Below are positions 47,884-57,280 of a DNA stretch of 64,000 bases, in pieces. This stretch comes from Ancylobacter rudongensis. GTDB taxonomy: Bacteria; Pseudomonadota; Alphaproteobacteria; Rhizobiales; Xanthobacteraceae. The stretch covers positions 248,001 to 312,000 of the forward strand of contig NZ_FMTP01000001.1 in assembly GCF_900100155.1 (NCBI RefSeq), written 5' to 3'. Numbering within the stretch: position 1 is the stretch's first letter; each line of letters opens with the position of its first letter. The notes below the pieces were generated by a model that saw nothing but the letters and a program-made list of their open reading frames with translations, did not search any database and was not told the DNA's origin. A program made the position numbers and the translations under genes.

Positions 47884-48230
47884 CGGTCCGGCTCCCGTCC
47901 GTCGACATGGTCGGTGCCGGTGCGCCCGCGTGCCGCCAGCAGCACCACCAGGAACAGTGCCGTCATGGCGAAGCCGATGACGATGGCGGTCAGCACCAGC
48001 GCCTGCGGGATCGGGTCGGCGATGGCCGTGGAATCGCCGACGCCGCCGGGCGCCAGGATGGGCGGCGCATCGACGCGCAAGCCGCCGCCGGCCATGGCGA
48101 AGATGAACAGGTTCACCGCGTAGGAGAGCAAGGCGAGGCCGATGATGACCTGGTAGGTGCGCGGGCGCAGCAGCAGCCACACGCCCGAGGCGGTGAACAG
48201 GCCGATGCCGATGGAGAGGACGATTTCCAT
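47880..48230 (-). CDS. phaC: Monovalent cation/proton antiporter subunit PhaC (MrpC)
   Basis: A 116-residue NuoK-like membrane protein with three helices: 'SIGIGLFTASGVWLLLRPRT', 'IGLALLSYAVNLFIFAMAG', 'PQALVLTAIVIGFAMTALFL'. These are typical MrpC/PhaC. Its ATG overlaps the phaAB stop (TGATG). Confidence 0.94.
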   Translation of the reverse strand: MEIVLSIGIGLFTASGVWLLLRPRTYQVIIGLALLSYAVNLFIFAMAGGGLRVDAPPILAPGGVGDSTAIADPIPQALVLTAIVIGFAMTALFLVVLLAARGRTGTDHVDGREPDR

Positions 48231-51139
48231 CAGTCGCTCCCCTCATTGGCCTGCGCGGCGCGCGAGCTGCGCAGCGACTGGTGGGCGAGGGCGATCAGGA
48301 TCAGCACCGTGGCGCCGACCACCAGCGCGAACACGCCGAGATCGAACAGCAGCGCCGAGGCCGCCGGCATCTTGCCGATGAGCGGAAGCTCCACATACTG
48401 GAAATGCGAGGTGAGGAAGGGATAGCCGAACCACCAGGAGCCGACGCCGGTGGCGCAGGAGGTGAGCAGGCCCAGCCCCATCCAGCGCAGCGGCAGCACC
48501 CGCAGATGGTCTTCCACCCAGCGCGCCCCGCTCGCCATGTACTGCACCACGAAGGCGATGGAGAGGGTGATGCCGGCGGCGAAGCCCCCGCCGGGCAGAT
48601 CATGGCCGCGCATGAACAGATAGACCGCCATGACCGCGATCACCGGGAACAGCCAGTGCATGATGAGGCGCGGGATCAGCATGTAGTCGGCCACCGTGTC
48701 GCCGGGGGAGCGGTCGGGCGAGGCCTCGTCATAGGCGTTCTGGATGCGCTGCTGCTCCGGGGTGCGGATGCTCTCCGGCGCGGGACGGAAGCGGCGCAGC
48801 AGGGCGAAGACGGTGAGCGCGGCCAGGCACAGCACGACGATCTCGCCCATCGTGTCGAAGCCGCGGAAATCGACCAGGATGACGTTGATGATATTAGTGC
48901 CGCCGCCTTCCGAATAGGCGCGCTCGACGAAGAAGCGCGAGACGCTTGAAGTCAGCGGGCGGGTCATCAGGCAATAGGCCAGGAACGCCATCACCCCGCC
49001 GAGCGCGCAGGCGATGGTGATATCGACATAGCGGCGCAGCAGCACCTTCAGCGGCGGGCGCGTGGGATAGACGTCCTCGATGCGCTTGGGCAGCCAGCGC
49101 AGGCCGAGCAGCAGCAGCACCGTGGTCACGATCTCCACCAGCAGCTGGGTGACGGCGAGGTCCGGGGCCGAGAGCCAGACGAAGGTGAGGCAGGTGACGA
49201 GCCCCGCCCCGCCCACCAGCACGAGGGCGGCGAAACGGTGATATTTGGCCTGGTAGGCGGCGCCGAGCGCGCAGGCCCCGCCGATCAGCCACAGCAGGGC
49301 GAAGGCGGGCGGCAGCGGCGTGCCGGGCATGTCGCCCGTGCCGACGGCGCCATTGGCGAGGAAGGGCGCCAGCGCCGCCACCACGGCGAGGCAGATGACG
49401 ATCCGCATCTGCGGCTGCAGGCGCCGCGTGCCGAGCGCCGATTCGGCGGCCCGCGCCCATTGCCAGGACAGGGTGGCCAGCACCTTCTCGAAAATGCGCT
49501 GGCCCTTGAAGTCACGCAGGATCGGCGGGCCCTCGATGCCGCTTTCGAGGTAGCGCCGCAGGCCGAGATACAGCACCACGCCGCCGGCCATGGCGATCAG
49601 GCTCATCATCAGCGGCAGGTTGAAGCCGTGCCAGAGCGCCAAGCTGTAATAAGGCGGGGTGGCATCCAGCAGGCCCTTGACGGCGGTAGCGAGCGCCGGG
49701 CCGACCGTCAGGCTCGGCACGATGCCGATGAGCAGGCAGATCAGCACCAGCAGCTCGATCGGAAAGCGCATCCAGTGCGCCGGCTCGTGCGGGCGGTGCG
49801 GCAGGTCGACGGGCGGGGGGCCGAAGAATACGCCGAGGATGAAGCGCAGCGAATAGGTGACGCTGAACACGCCGGCGAGCGTCGCCCAATAGGGCAGGCT
49901 GTCGTCGAGCAGCGAGCCGGTATGGTCGGCCACCGCCTCGGCGAAGAACATCTCCTTGGAAATGAAGCCGTTGAGCAGCGGCACCCCGGCCATGGCGGCG
50001 GCGGCGACCATGGCGAGCGTGGCGGTGAACGGCATGTAGCGGTAGAGCCCGCTCAGCTTGCGCAGGTCGCGGGTGCCGGTCTCATGGTCGATGATGCCGG
50101 CCGCCATGAACAGCGACGCCTTGAAGATGGCGTGGTTCAGCGTGTGGAAGATCGCCGCCACCGCCGCCAGCGGGCTGCCGAGGCCGAGAAGGAGGGTGAT
50201 CAGGCCGAGATGACTGATGGTGGAATAGGCGAGCAGCCCTTTCAGGTCCTGCTGGAAGATGGCGATGAAGGCGCCGAGCAGCAGCGTCACCAGCCCGGCC
50301 GGCACCACCATGTAGAACCAGGCATCGGTGCCGGACATGACCGGCCACAGCCGCATCAGCAGGAAGATGCCCGCTTTCACCATGGTGGCGGAGTGGAGAT
50401 AGGCCGACACCGGGGTCGGCGCCGCCATGGCGTGCGGCAGCCAGAAATGGAACGGGAACTGCGCGCTCTTGGTGAAGGCGCCGAGCAGGATCAGCACCAG
50501 CGCCGGCACGTAGAGATCGCTCTGGACGATAAGGTCGCGCGATTCCAGCACCTGGTCGATGTCGTAGCTGCCGACGATGCGCCCGACCAGCAGCACCCCG
50601 ACCAGCAGGCACAGCCCGCCGGTGCCGGTGACGGTGAGCGCCATGCGGGCGCCGTCACGCGCGCTGGCGCTGTGGTGCCAGTAGCCGATCAGCAGGAAGG
50701 AGAACAGGCTGGTTAGCTCCCAGAAGAACACCAGCTGGATCAGGTTGCCCGACAGCACGATGCCGATCATCGAGCCCATGAAGGCGAGCAGGAAGGAGAA
50801 GAAGCGCGGCACCGGGTCTTCGCGCGACATGTAGTAGCGGGCATAGAGCACGACGAGCGCGCCGATGCCGAAGATCATCATCGCGAAAAGCCAGGCGAGG
50901 CCGTCGAGCCGCAGGCTGAAATCGAGCCCCAGCATGGGCAGCCAGGACAGCCAGAACTGCACCGGCGCCCCTTCCGCCACCGTGGCGTAGAGCCCGATGG
51001 TGATCGCCATCCCCGCCACCGCCACGCTGCCCGCCAGAACCGCCGCCGCATTGCGCGCATGGGTCGGCAGGAACCCCGCAGCGAGGCTGCCCAGGAACGG
51101 CAGGGCCAGCGCGACGAGGAGGAGCGTGTCATGCGGCAT
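48230..51139 (-). CDS. phaAB: Monovalent cation/proton antiporter subunit PhaAB (fused MrpA-MrpB)
   Basis: A 969-residue membrane protein, first gene of the operon. The N-terminal two thirds is MrpA/NuoL-like ('VFFWELTSLFSFLLIGYWHH' with the key Glu; 'FTKSAQFPFHFWLPHAMAAP' with Lys), then an MrpA C-terminal region ('DLAVTQLLVEIVTTVLLLLG'), and a fused MrpB ('HWLFPVIAVMAVYLFMRGHD' then LPGGGFAAG). In rhizobia this complex exports K+ or Na+ in exchange for protons and supports pH and salt tolerance. Fusion of A and B is normal in this group. Confidence 0.95.
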   Translation of the reverse strand: MPHDTLLLVALALPFLGSLAAGFLPTHARNAAAVLAGSVAVAGMAITIGLYATVAEGAPVQFWLSWLPMLGLDFSLRLDGLAWLFAMMIFGIGALVVLYARYYMSREDPVPRFFSFLLAFMGSMIGIVLSGNLIQLVFFWELTSLFSFLLIGYWHHSASARDGARMALTVTGTGGLCLLVGVLLVGRIVGSYDIDQVLESRDLIVQSDLYVPALVLILLGAFTKSAQFPFHFWLPHAMAAPTPVSAYLHSATMVKAGIFLLMRLWPVMSGTDAWFYMVVPAGLVTLLLGAFIAIFQQDLKGLLAYSTISHLGLITLLLGLGSPLAAVAAIFHTLNHAIFKASLFMAAGIIDHETGTRDLRKLSGLYRYMPFTATLAMVAAAAMAGVPLLNGFISKEMFFAEAVADHTGSLLDDSLPYWATLAGVFSVTYSLRFILGVFFGPPPVDLPHRPHEPAHWMRFPIELLVLICLLIGIVPSLTVGPALATAVKGLLDATPPYYSLALWHGFNLPLMMSLIAMAGGVVLYLGLRRYLESGIEGPPILRDFKGQRIFEKVLATLSWQWARAAESALGTRRLQPQMRIVICLAVVAALAPFLANGAVGTGDMPGTPLPPAFALLWLIGGACALGAAYQAKYHRFAALVLVGGAGLVTCLTFVWLSAPDLAVTQLLVEIVTTVLLLLGLRWLPKRIEDVYPTRPPLKVLLRRYVDITIACALGGVMAFLAYCLMTRPLTSSVSRFFVERAYSEGGGTNIINVILVDFRGFDTMGEIVVLCLAALTVFALLRRFRPAPESIRTPEQQRIQNAYDEASPDRSPGDTVADYMLIPRLIMHWLFPVIAVMAVYLFMRGHDLPGGGFAAGITLSIAFVVQYMASGARWVEDHLRVLPLRWMGLGLLTSCATGVGSWWFGYPFLTSHFQYVELPLIGKMPAASALLFDLGVFALVVGATVLILIALAHQSLRSSRAAQANEGSD

Positions 51140-51237
51140 AGGTAGCGGGAGCCTCCCTGCGGGCGGTTAATCCTCAGCGTCTTGCGAGATGTCGCCCATT
51201 ATGGTTGATTTGGTCGTCTTCACGCAAGGCAGAAACG

Positions 51238-51465
51238 ATGGAACTGGCGCCCGAACAATGCCGCGCGGCACGTGGGCTTCTCGACTGGACGCAGGAGCAT
51301 CTGGCCGAGCGCGCCGGCGTTTCCCGTAGCACCGTGCGCGATTTCGAGCGGCACCGCCATGTGCTTCATCGCGGCACCGAAACCCTGCTGGTCAACACGC
51401 TGCAGGAAGCCGGGGTGATGCTGCTGCCGCCCGGCGAGCACGGGCCGGGGGTGCGGATTCGTTGA
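51238..51465 (+). CDS. Small XRE-family helix-turn-helix regulator
   Basis: A 75-residue protein that is almost only an HTH: 'RAARGLLDWTQEHLAERAGV' and 'SRSTVRDFERHRHVLHRGTE'. The C-terminus 'LQEAGVMLLPPGEHGPGVRI' is typical of small solitary XRE regulators of rhizobia. It is divergent from the pha operon with 98 bases between and could regulate it, but this is only positional. Confidence 0.88.
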   Translation: MELAPEQCRAARGLLDWTQEHLAERAGVSRSTVRDFERHRHVLHRGTETLLVNTLQEAGVMLLPPGEHGPGVRIR

Positions 51466-51528
51466 GGGGCTGGCCAGACCCCGCGTCGTCCAGCATGAAG
51501 CCTCGCTCCTCCTTGCCCGCGCAGTCTT

Positions 51529-51620
51529 CCCTCAGGACCGGGCTTGACCCGGCCAGCCAGGCTTTCGCACGCCGCGCCGGCAGCTCGGCTGGGTCCCCGG
51601 GTCAAGCCCGGGGATGAGGG
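51529..51620. repeat. Long intergenic inverted repeat, copy 2
   Basis: GGGCTTGACCCGGCCAGCCA on the left arm and GGGTCAAGCCCGGGGATGAG on the right form a long hairpin with the same arms as the copy at 28884-28973 and a divergent loop. It lies between convergent XRE and helicase genes. Confidence 0.8.
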
Positions 51621-51647
51621 AGGGGGCGGGGGCGCGGGAAAGCAGCC

Positions 51648-53720
51648 CTACTTCCACATCGCCCGCATGCGCGCGCCGATATCGACCGCCGCGCGCGGTT
51701 CGCTTGGCCGGCCGGCCGCGTCCGCCGTCGCCGGCGGCCAGCTGGCCATGGCGAAGCGGCCGAGGATGGTGGGCGGGATGAAGCGGGTGCGGGCGGCATA
51801 GACATGGCGGTCGCCGCGCGCGGCCTGGCCATGGGTGAAGAAGCGCTGCGGCAGCATCAGATGCAGGCTGTCCTTCGCCCGGGTCATGGCGACATAGAGC
51901 AGGCGCCGCTCCTCCTCGATCTCCTCGCGCGTGCCGGTGCCGAGATCGCTTGGGATACAGCCATCCACCGCGTTGAGCACGAACACCGATTTCCATTCCT
52001 GCCCCTTGGCCGAATGGATGGTGGAGAGGATGAGATAATCCTCGTCGCGGTGCGGCGGCCCGGCCTCGGCGCTGGTGGCGTCCGGCGGGTCGAGCGTCAG
52101 CTCGGTGAGGAAGCGGGCGCGGGAGGGGTAGCTCGCGGCGATCTGGGCGAGTTGCACCAGATCGGCCTGCCGGCTGCCGGCATCCTCGTGCAGGCGCTCC
52201 AGCAGCGGCTCGTACCAGGCGCGCACGAGGTCGAGCTCGCCCGGCCAGCCCGCGCTGTTCGCCTTCAGCTCGCGCGCCATGGCGAGGAAGGCGGGCCATT
52301 CCTGCTCGGCGCGGGCCGGGGGCGTCACCGCCTCCAGCGCCGGCAGCAGCGTGCCGGCGGCATCGACCGAGTCGAGAATGCGCCCGGCGGTGGCCGGGCC
52401 GAGGCCCGAGAGCAGGCGCAGCACGCGGAAGCCGGCGACGCGGTCGCGCGGGTTCTCGACGAAGCGCAGCACGCCCAGCACGTCCTTCACATGGGCGGAA
52501 TCGAGAAATTTAAGCCCGCCGAACTTCACGAACGGAATGTTGCGGCGGGTGAGCTCCACCTCCAGCGGGCCGCTGTGATGGGCGGCGCGGAACAGCACCG
52601 CCTGCTGCTTGAGGGCGATGCCGTCCTCACGGTTTTCCAGCACGCGGGTGGCGATGAAATTCGCCTGGTCGATCTCGTCGCGCACGCTCACCAGCACCGG
52701 CCGCTCGCCTGTGGCGCGCTCGGACCAGAGATTCTTGGCGTAGCGCTCGCTGGCGAAATCGATCACCGCATTGGCGGCGGCGAGGATGGGCTGGGTCGAG
52801 CGGTAATTCTGCTCCAGCATGATGGTGTCGGCGCGGGGCGTGAAGTGGCCGGGGAAGTCGAGAATGTTGCGCACCGTGGCGGCGCGGAAGGAATAGATCG
52901 ACTGCGCGTCGTCGCCGACCACGGTGAGGCCGCGCCCGTCCGGCTTCAGCCCCAGCAGGATCGAGGACTGGAGCCTGTTGGTGTCCTGATACTCGTCGAT
53001 CAGCACATGGTCGAAGCGGCCTGACACCTCGCCGGCCAAAGCGGGCTCGCCCATCATCTGCGCCCAATAGAGCAGCAGATCGTCGTAATCGAGCACGTTC
53101 TGGCGCTGCTTGGCCTCGACATAGGCGGAGAAGATCGCCTTCAGCTCTCCGCTCCACCCGGCGCACCAGGGGAAGGCGCGGCCGATCACCTCTTCCAGCT
53201 TCTGCTCGGCATTCACCGCGCGGGAATAGATGGCGAGCAGGGTGCCCTTGGTGGGGAAGCGCTTCTCCGTCTTTGAGAAGCCCAGCTCATGGCGGATGAG
53301 ATTGATGAGGTCGGCGCTGTCCTCGCGGTCATGGATGGTGAAGGTCGGGTCGAGGCCGATCTCAAGCGCATGGTCGCGCAGCAGGCGGGCGCCGATGCCG
53401 TGAAAGGTGCCGGCCCAGGTGAGCCCTTCGGTCAGCGCCCGTGCGTCAGGCCCCAGCACCTTGGCGGCGATGCGCTCGACCCGGCGCGCCATCTCCGCCG
53501 CCGCCCGGCGCGAGAAGGTGAGCAGCAGGATGCGGCGCGGATCGGCGCGGTTGACGATGAGATGGGCGACGCGGTGGGCGAGGGTGTCGGTCTTGCCCGA
53601 GCCCGCGCCGGCAATGACCAGGAGCGGCCCGCCGACCACCTCGCCAGTGCCGGTGATGCCATGTTCAACCGCCCGCCGCTGCTGCGGGTTGAGCCGGTCG
53701 AGATAGGCGGCGGGAAGCAT
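51648..53720 (-). CDS. UvrD/PcrA-like superfamily 1 DNA helicase
   Basis: A 690-residue ATP-dependent 3'-5' helicase: 'LNPQQRRAVEH' (Q motif), Walker A 'VIAGAGSGKTDTLAHR', 'VLIDEYQDTNRLQ' (Walker B), 'VVGDDAQSIYSFRAA', 'EQNYRSTQPIL', 'LSTIHSAKGQEWKSVFV' and 'RLLYVAMTRAKDSLHL'. It is shorter than UvrD and resembles the second UvrD-like helicase common in alphaproteobacteria. The ATG at 53720 is chosen; a GTG at 53765 is in frame. A near-consensus LexA box lies upstream. Confidence 0.93.
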   Translation of the reverse strand: MLPAAYLDRLNPQQRRAVEHGITGTGEVVGGPLLVIAGAGSGKTDTLAHRVAHLIVNRADPRRILLLTFSRRAAAEMARRVERIAAKVLGPDARALTEGLTWAGTFHGIGARLLRDHALEIGLDPTFTIHDREDSADLINLIRHELGFSKTEKRFPTKGTLLAIYSRAVNAEQKLEEVIGRAFPWCAGWSGELKAIFSAYVEAKQRQNVLDYDDLLLYWAQMMGEPALAGEVSGRFDHVLIDEYQDTNRLQSSILLGLKPDGRGLTVVGDDAQSIYSFRAATVRNILDFPGHFTPRADTIMLEQNYRSTQPILAAANAVIDFASERYAKNLWSERATGERPVLVSVRDEIDQANFIATRVLENREDGIALKQQAVLFRAAHHSGPLEVELTRRNIPFVKFGGLKFLDSAHVKDVLGVLRFVENPRDRVAGFRVLRLLSGLGPATAGRILDSVDAAGTLLPALEAVTPPARAEQEWPAFLAMARELKANSAGWPGELDLVRAWYEPLLERLHEDAGSRQADLVQLAQIAASYPSRARFLTELTLDPPDATSAEAGPPHRDEDYLILSTIHSAKGQEWKSVFVLNAVDGCIPSDLGTGTREEIEEERRLLYVAMTRAKDSLHLMLPQRFFTHGQAARGDRHVYAARTRFIPPTILGRFAMASWPPATADAAGRPSEPRAAVDIGARMRAMWK

Positions 53721-53766
53721 GGGCGCACGAATCTCCGGGGAGGGAATCTCCCGCCCAGAGAGCACG

Positions 53767-53781
53767 TTTCGCGTTTTGTTC
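53767..53781. promoter_or_regulatory. LexA-like box upstream of the UvrD-like helicase
   Basis: TTTC-N7-GTTC, one mismatch from the alphaproteobacterial LexA site GTTC-N7-GTTC, about 50 bases before the chosen helicase start. It would fit SOS control of a repair helicase. Confidence 0.4.
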
Positions 53782-53843
53782 GCAATCGCGCCTCTTATCG
53801 CCGCGCGGTTGGCCGGCGCCTCGCAGCCGCTTATCCGCGAACG

Positions 53844-53875
53844 AAAAGGGCCGCCCCGGGGAGAGGGCGGCCTTT
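53844..53875 (-). terminator. Intrinsic terminator of the 113-aa secreted protein gene
   Basis: On the minus strand GGCCGCCC pairs with GGGCGGCC around a short loop and runs into TTTT, about 25 bases after the stop. Confidence 0.7.
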
Positions 53876-53900
53876 CCAGTAAAGCGAGGTTGGCGTGCGA

Positions 53901-54242
53901 TCAGCAGGGGGTCTGCTTGCTGGTGCAGTCGCGGTTCGACTTGGTGTCGTCCGGCTGGTCAGCATTGGCCGGCGCGGTGCCGCCCGCAGTCGTGCCCATG
54001 GTGCCGGTGGTGGTGTTGCGACCCTCAGAGGAGTCCATCCCCGAGCCCGCAGCGGGGTTCATCTCGCCGGCCGGGGTGGAGCGGCTGTCGGTGGTGCCGG
54101 AATTGCCGGTGGCGGAGCCGCCCGTATTGGCGCCCGCGCTCGACGACGTGCCGTCCGAGCCGGAGCTCTGGGCGAAAGCCGGGGCGCTGAGAGCAAGCAT
54201 CGCCGCGAGAACGGCCGCAGAAGTCGTCTTAACGTTGATCAT
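53901..54242 (-). CDS. Secreted low-complexity hypothetical protein
   Basis: A 113-residue protein with a clear signal peptide ('TTSAAVLAAMLALSAPAFAQ') and a mature part made almost wholly of Ser, Gly, Thr, Ala and Asn, ending with 'SNRDCTSKQTPC' (two Cys). It is probably disordered and periplasmic. GGAGGATATCCT precedes the ATG. No function can be assigned; similar Ser/Thr/Gly-rich secreted proteins are scattered in Rhizobiales. Confidence 0.8.
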   Translation of the reverse strand: MINVKTTSAAVLAAMLALSAPAFAQSSGSDGTSSSAGANTGGSATGNSGTTDSRSTPAGEMNPAAGSGMDSSEGRNTTTGTMGTTAGGTAPANADQPDDTKSNRDCTSKQTPC

Positions 54243-54556
54243 AGGATATCCTCCGGTTTGTGTGAGGAATAATCCTGAAGATTACGTATGGTTCCAAATA
54301 TTTGAAGCTTTGTTGCGGCCCTAATTTGCTACCTCTTGGCTGCAATATGGTAGTTTCTGCCCATTCTACTGGCCGGATGTTACCGAAGTTGCATGAATAT
54401 ATTACCGCGAGAGGCGCCATGCGCGCGCCTCTCGCGTCGCAGGCAGGATGTTTCCATGCCTGAAGCCCACGCCGGGCAGCCTCCCGCGTCGGCGGATCGG
54501 GCCAGGCGTGTTCGCTCATTGCGCTGGAGCGTGCCCCGAAGGCGCGCCGGCCGCTG
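54243..54556. other. Intergenic region with one perfect hairpin
   Basis: About 310 bases. AT-rich on its left side (upstream of the secreted-protein gene), which likely holds that promoter; contains a perfect 12-base hairpin (54406-54434). No convincing ORF. Confidence 0.55.
54406..54434. other. Perfect 12-base inverted repeat
   Basis: CGCGAGAGGCGC pairs exactly with GCGCCTCTCGCG around five bases. No T tract follows on either strand. It may be the 3' hairpin of the HdeA-like gene transcript or part of a small RNA. Confidence 0.45.
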
Positions 54557-54856
54557 TCAGTTGTCGAACATCTCGTCGGCGGCGGTAATGAGGCCGATGC
54601 TGGGATTTGCGGCGCAGTATTCGCCGAGCTTGCCGGCATTCTCGACGAATTTGTCGGTGTCGATAACAGGCGGCGCGTCGACATCCTTGTAATAGGCGTC
54701 GAGCCAGGCCAGCGTCAGCATGATCTCGGTCTTGTCGCTCTCCAGGAACTGCGCGCAGGTCGTGGTGGAGAGGTCAATCTTGTCCGCCAAAGCGGCGTGG
54801 GGCAGGCAAGCGGCGGCAGCGCCGGCAAGGGCGAAGGCGAGAACGAGCTTTCTCAT
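54557..54856 (-). CDS. HdeA/HdeB-like periplasmic protein
   Basis: A 99-residue protein with signal peptide ('LVLAFALAGAAAACLPHAAL', cleavage near 'ALADKID'). The mature part has the HdeA pattern: 'TTTCAQFLESDKTEIMLTLA' then 'LGEYCAANP', giving the two cysteines of the family disulfide. HdeA proteins act as acid-activated periplasmic chaperones; that role is inferred. The mature domain is short, like other alphaproteobacterial members. Confidence 0.85.
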   Translation of the reverse strand: MRKLVLAFALAGAAAACLPHAALADKIDLSTTTCAQFLESDKTEIMLTLAWLDAYYKDVDAPPVIDTDKFVENAGKLGEYCAANPSIGLITAADEMFDN

Positions 54857-54936
54857 GGATCAACCTGCGGGGGTGAGCGGTGGCACGGCCAAAGCTACCA
54901 TGCCACCACGCGGCGCGCCACGTGGCCGCCGCCGTC

Positions 54937-55242
54937 TCAGCCGCGCTTGCGCACGAATTCGGTGCGCAGGACCAGGCCCTTGATGCCCTCGAAACGGCAG
55001 TCGATCTCGTCCGGGTTGTCGGTGAGGCGGATGGTCTTGATCACCGTGCCCTGCTTCAGCGTCTGGCCGGCGCCCTTCACCTTCAGGTCCTTGATCAGCA
55101 CGACGGAATCGCCGTCGGCCAGCACGGTGCCGGAAGCATCGCGCACCTCCACCGCGGCGGTGGTGGCCGCCTTTATTTCCGAGGCCGGGCGCCATTCGCC
55201 GGTGGCTTCATCATAGACATAGGCGTCGTCTTCGTCGGCCAT
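54937..55242 (-). CDS. PhnA/YjdM family protein
   Basis: A 101-residue protein equivalent to the C-terminal PhnA domain: 'VLADGDSVVLIKDLKVKGAG', 'GTVIKTIRLTDNPDEIDCRF' and 'GLVLRTEFVRK'. It lacks the N-terminal zinc ribbon found in longer YjdM proteins. Despite the name, E. coli PhnA/YjdM is not required for phosphonate use and its function is unclear. GGAGG lies five bases before the ATG at 55242. Confidence 0.88.
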   Translation of the reverse strand: MADEDDAYVYDEATGEWRPASEIKAATTAAVEVRDASGTVLADGDSVVLIKDLKVKGAGQTLKQGTVIKTIRLTDNPDEIDCRFEGIKGLVLRTEFVRKRG

Positions 55243-55272
55243 CAGGGCCTCCATGGGTCGTCTTGAGGATCG

Positions 55273-55315
55273 AAGCGAAGAAGGCGGAGCCTGCGGCCCC
55301 GCCTCCCATTCGCTT
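55273..55315 (-). terminator. Hairpin after ilvD
   Basis: AAGCGAA pairs with TTCGCTT and encloses GGCGG/CCGCC. On the minus strand it follows the ilvD stop by about 47 bases. Only a short T-rich stretch follows, so termination is possible but not certain. Confidence 0.4.
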
Positions 55316-55361
55316 GTGGCGGATGGCCGGCGCCTGGCGCGGCCATCGGGTCGTTGCCCGC

Positions 55362-57194
55362 TCAGGGGATCTGCCGCACCGCACCCTTGGCGGCGCTGGT
55401 GGCCAGCGCGGCATAGGCCTTGAGCGCGGTGGTGACGTTGCGCTTGCGCGGTTCGGCCGGCACCCAGCCCTTGGCCTGCTGCTCCTCGCGGCGAGCGGCG
55501 AGTTCGGCCTCGTCCACCGCGAGGTGGATGCGCCGGTTGGGGATGTCGATCTCGATCACATCGCCCTCGCGCACCAGCCCGATCGTGCCGCCTTCCGCCG
55601 CTTCCGGCGAGACATGGCCGATCGACAGGCCCGAGGAACCACCGGAGAAGCGGCCATCGGTGATGAGCGCGCACTCCTTGCCGAGGCCCTTCGACTTCAG
55701 ATAGCTGGTCGGGTAGAGCATTTCCTGCATGCCCGGCCCGCCGCGCGGGCCCTCATAACGGATGAGCACGATCTGGCCCGGCTTCACCCGGTTGCCGAGA
55801 ATGCCGGAGACCGCGTCGTCCTGGCTCTCGAACACCCGGGCGGTGCCGGTGAATTTCAGGATGCTCTCGTCGACGCCGGCGGTCTTCACGATGCAGCCAT
55901 CCTCGGCGAGGTTGCCGTAGAGCACGGCGAGGCCGCCATCGCGGGAGAAGGCGTGCGCGGAATCGCGGATGACGCCGCTCTCGCGGTCGAGATCGACCTC
56001 GTCATAGCGGGCGGCCTGGCTGAAGGCGACCTGGGTCGGCACCCCGCCCGGCGCGGCGCGGAAGAATTCGTGCACCGCTTCGCTGGCATTGCGCTTCACG
56101 TCCCAGTGCTCCAGCGCGGCGCCGAGCGAGGTGGCGTGGATGGAGCCGACGGAGGTGTCGAGCAGGCCGGCGCGGTCGAGTTCGCCGAGAATGCCCATGA
56201 TGCCGCCGGCGCGGTGGACGTCTTCCACATGCACATCAGGTACCGCCGGGGCGACCTTGCACAGCACCGGCACGCGGCGCGAGAGCCGGTCGATATCGGC
56301 CATGGTGAAGGGCACCTCGCCCTCATGGGCGGCGGCGAGCAGGTGCAGCACGGTGTTGGTGGAACCGCCCATGGCGATGTCGAGCGTCATCGCGTTCTCG
56401 AAGGCGGCGAAGCTCGCCACCGAGCGCGGCAGGATGCTGGCATCGTCCTGCTCGTAATAGCGGCGGGCGAGATCGACGATGGTGTGGCCCGCCTCGACGA
56501 ACAGCCGCTTGCGGTCGGCGTGCGTCGCCAGCGTCGAGCCGTTGCCCGGGAGGGCGAGGCCGAGCGCCTCGGTGAGGCAGTTCATCGAATTGGCGGTGAA
56601 CATGCCCGAGCAGGAGCCGCAGGTCGGGCAGGCCGAGCGCTCGATCACCGCCACGTCTTCTTCCGAGACGCGGTCGTCGGCGGCGGCGACCATCGCATCG
56701 ACCAAGTCGAGCGCCTTGGTCTTGCCATTCAGCACCACCTTGCCGGCCTCCATCGGGCCGCCGGAAACGAAGACGGTGGGGATGTTGAGGCGCAGCGACG
56801 CCATCAGCATGCCAGGGGTGATCTTGTCGCAATTGGAGATGCAGACCATGGCGTCGGCGCAATGGGCGTTGACCATGTACTCCACGCTGTCGGCGATCAA
56901 TTCGCGCGAGGGCAGCGAATAGAGCATGCCGTCATGGCCCATGGCGATGCCGTCATCGACGGCGATGGTGTTGAATTCCTTGGCGACGCCGCCCGCCGCC
57001 TCGATCTCGCGCGCCACCAGCTGGCCGAGGTCCTTCAGATGGACATGGCCGGGCACGAACTGGGTGAAGGAATTGACCACGGCGATGATCGGCTTGCCGA
57101 AATCGCCGTCCTTCATGCCGGTGGCGCGCCACAGGCCGCGCGCGCCGGCCATGTTGCGCCCATGGGTGGTGGTGCGGGAACGATAGGCGGGCAT
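55362..57194 (-). CDS. ilvD: Dihydroxy-acid dehydratase
   Basis: A 610-residue iron-sulfur enzyme catalysing the third common step of branched-chain amino acid synthesis. '[20 protein letters not shown]' and '[20 protein letters not shown]' carry the cluster-binding cysteines; '[20 protein letters not shown]' and '[19 protein letters not shown]' follow as in all IlvD. Length fits the E. coli-type enzyme. It supplies the 2-oxo acids used by the IlvE encoded at 659. Confidence 0.97.
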   Translation of the reverse strand: MPAYRSRTTTHGRNMAGARGLWRATGMKDGDFGKPIIAVVNSFTQFVPGHVHLKDLGQLVAREIEAAGGVAKEFNTIAVDDGIAMGHDGMLYSLPSRELIADSVEYMVNAHCADAMVCISNCDKITPGMLMASLRLNIPTVFVSGGPMEAGKVVLNGKTKALDLVDAMVAAADDRVSEEDVAVIERSACPTCGSCSGMFTANSMNCLTEALGLALPGNGSTLATHADRKRLFVEAGHTIVDLARRYYEQDDASILPRSVASFAAFENAMTLDIAMGGSTNTVLHLLAAAHEGEVPFTMADIDRLSRRVPVLCKVAPAVPDVHVEDVHRAGGIMGILGELDRAGLLDTSVGSIHATSLGAALEHWDVKRNASEAVHEFFRAAPGGVPTQVAFSQAARYDEVDLDRESGVIRDSAHAFSRDGGLAVLYGNLAEDGCIVKTAGVDESILKFTGTARVFESQDDAVSGILGNRVKPGQIVLIRYEGPRGGPGMQEMLYPTSYLKSKGLGKECALITDGRFSGGSSGLSIGHVSPEAAEGGTIGLVREGDVIEIDIPNRRIHLAVDEAELAARREEQQAKGWVPAEPRKRNVTTALKAYAALATSAAKGAVRQIP

Positions 57195-57280
57195 GGAATT
57201 CCTCCAAACTCTTTGCCGCGCTTATGCCCCCCGTCGGCGTATCGCGCAACCGTTTAGGCGGCGCCGGAGCGGAGCGGGTC

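Noticed and set aside
55263..57257. Plus-strand open frame of about 664 codons
   Set aside because: Antisense to ilvD, whose conserved cysteine motifs are intact.
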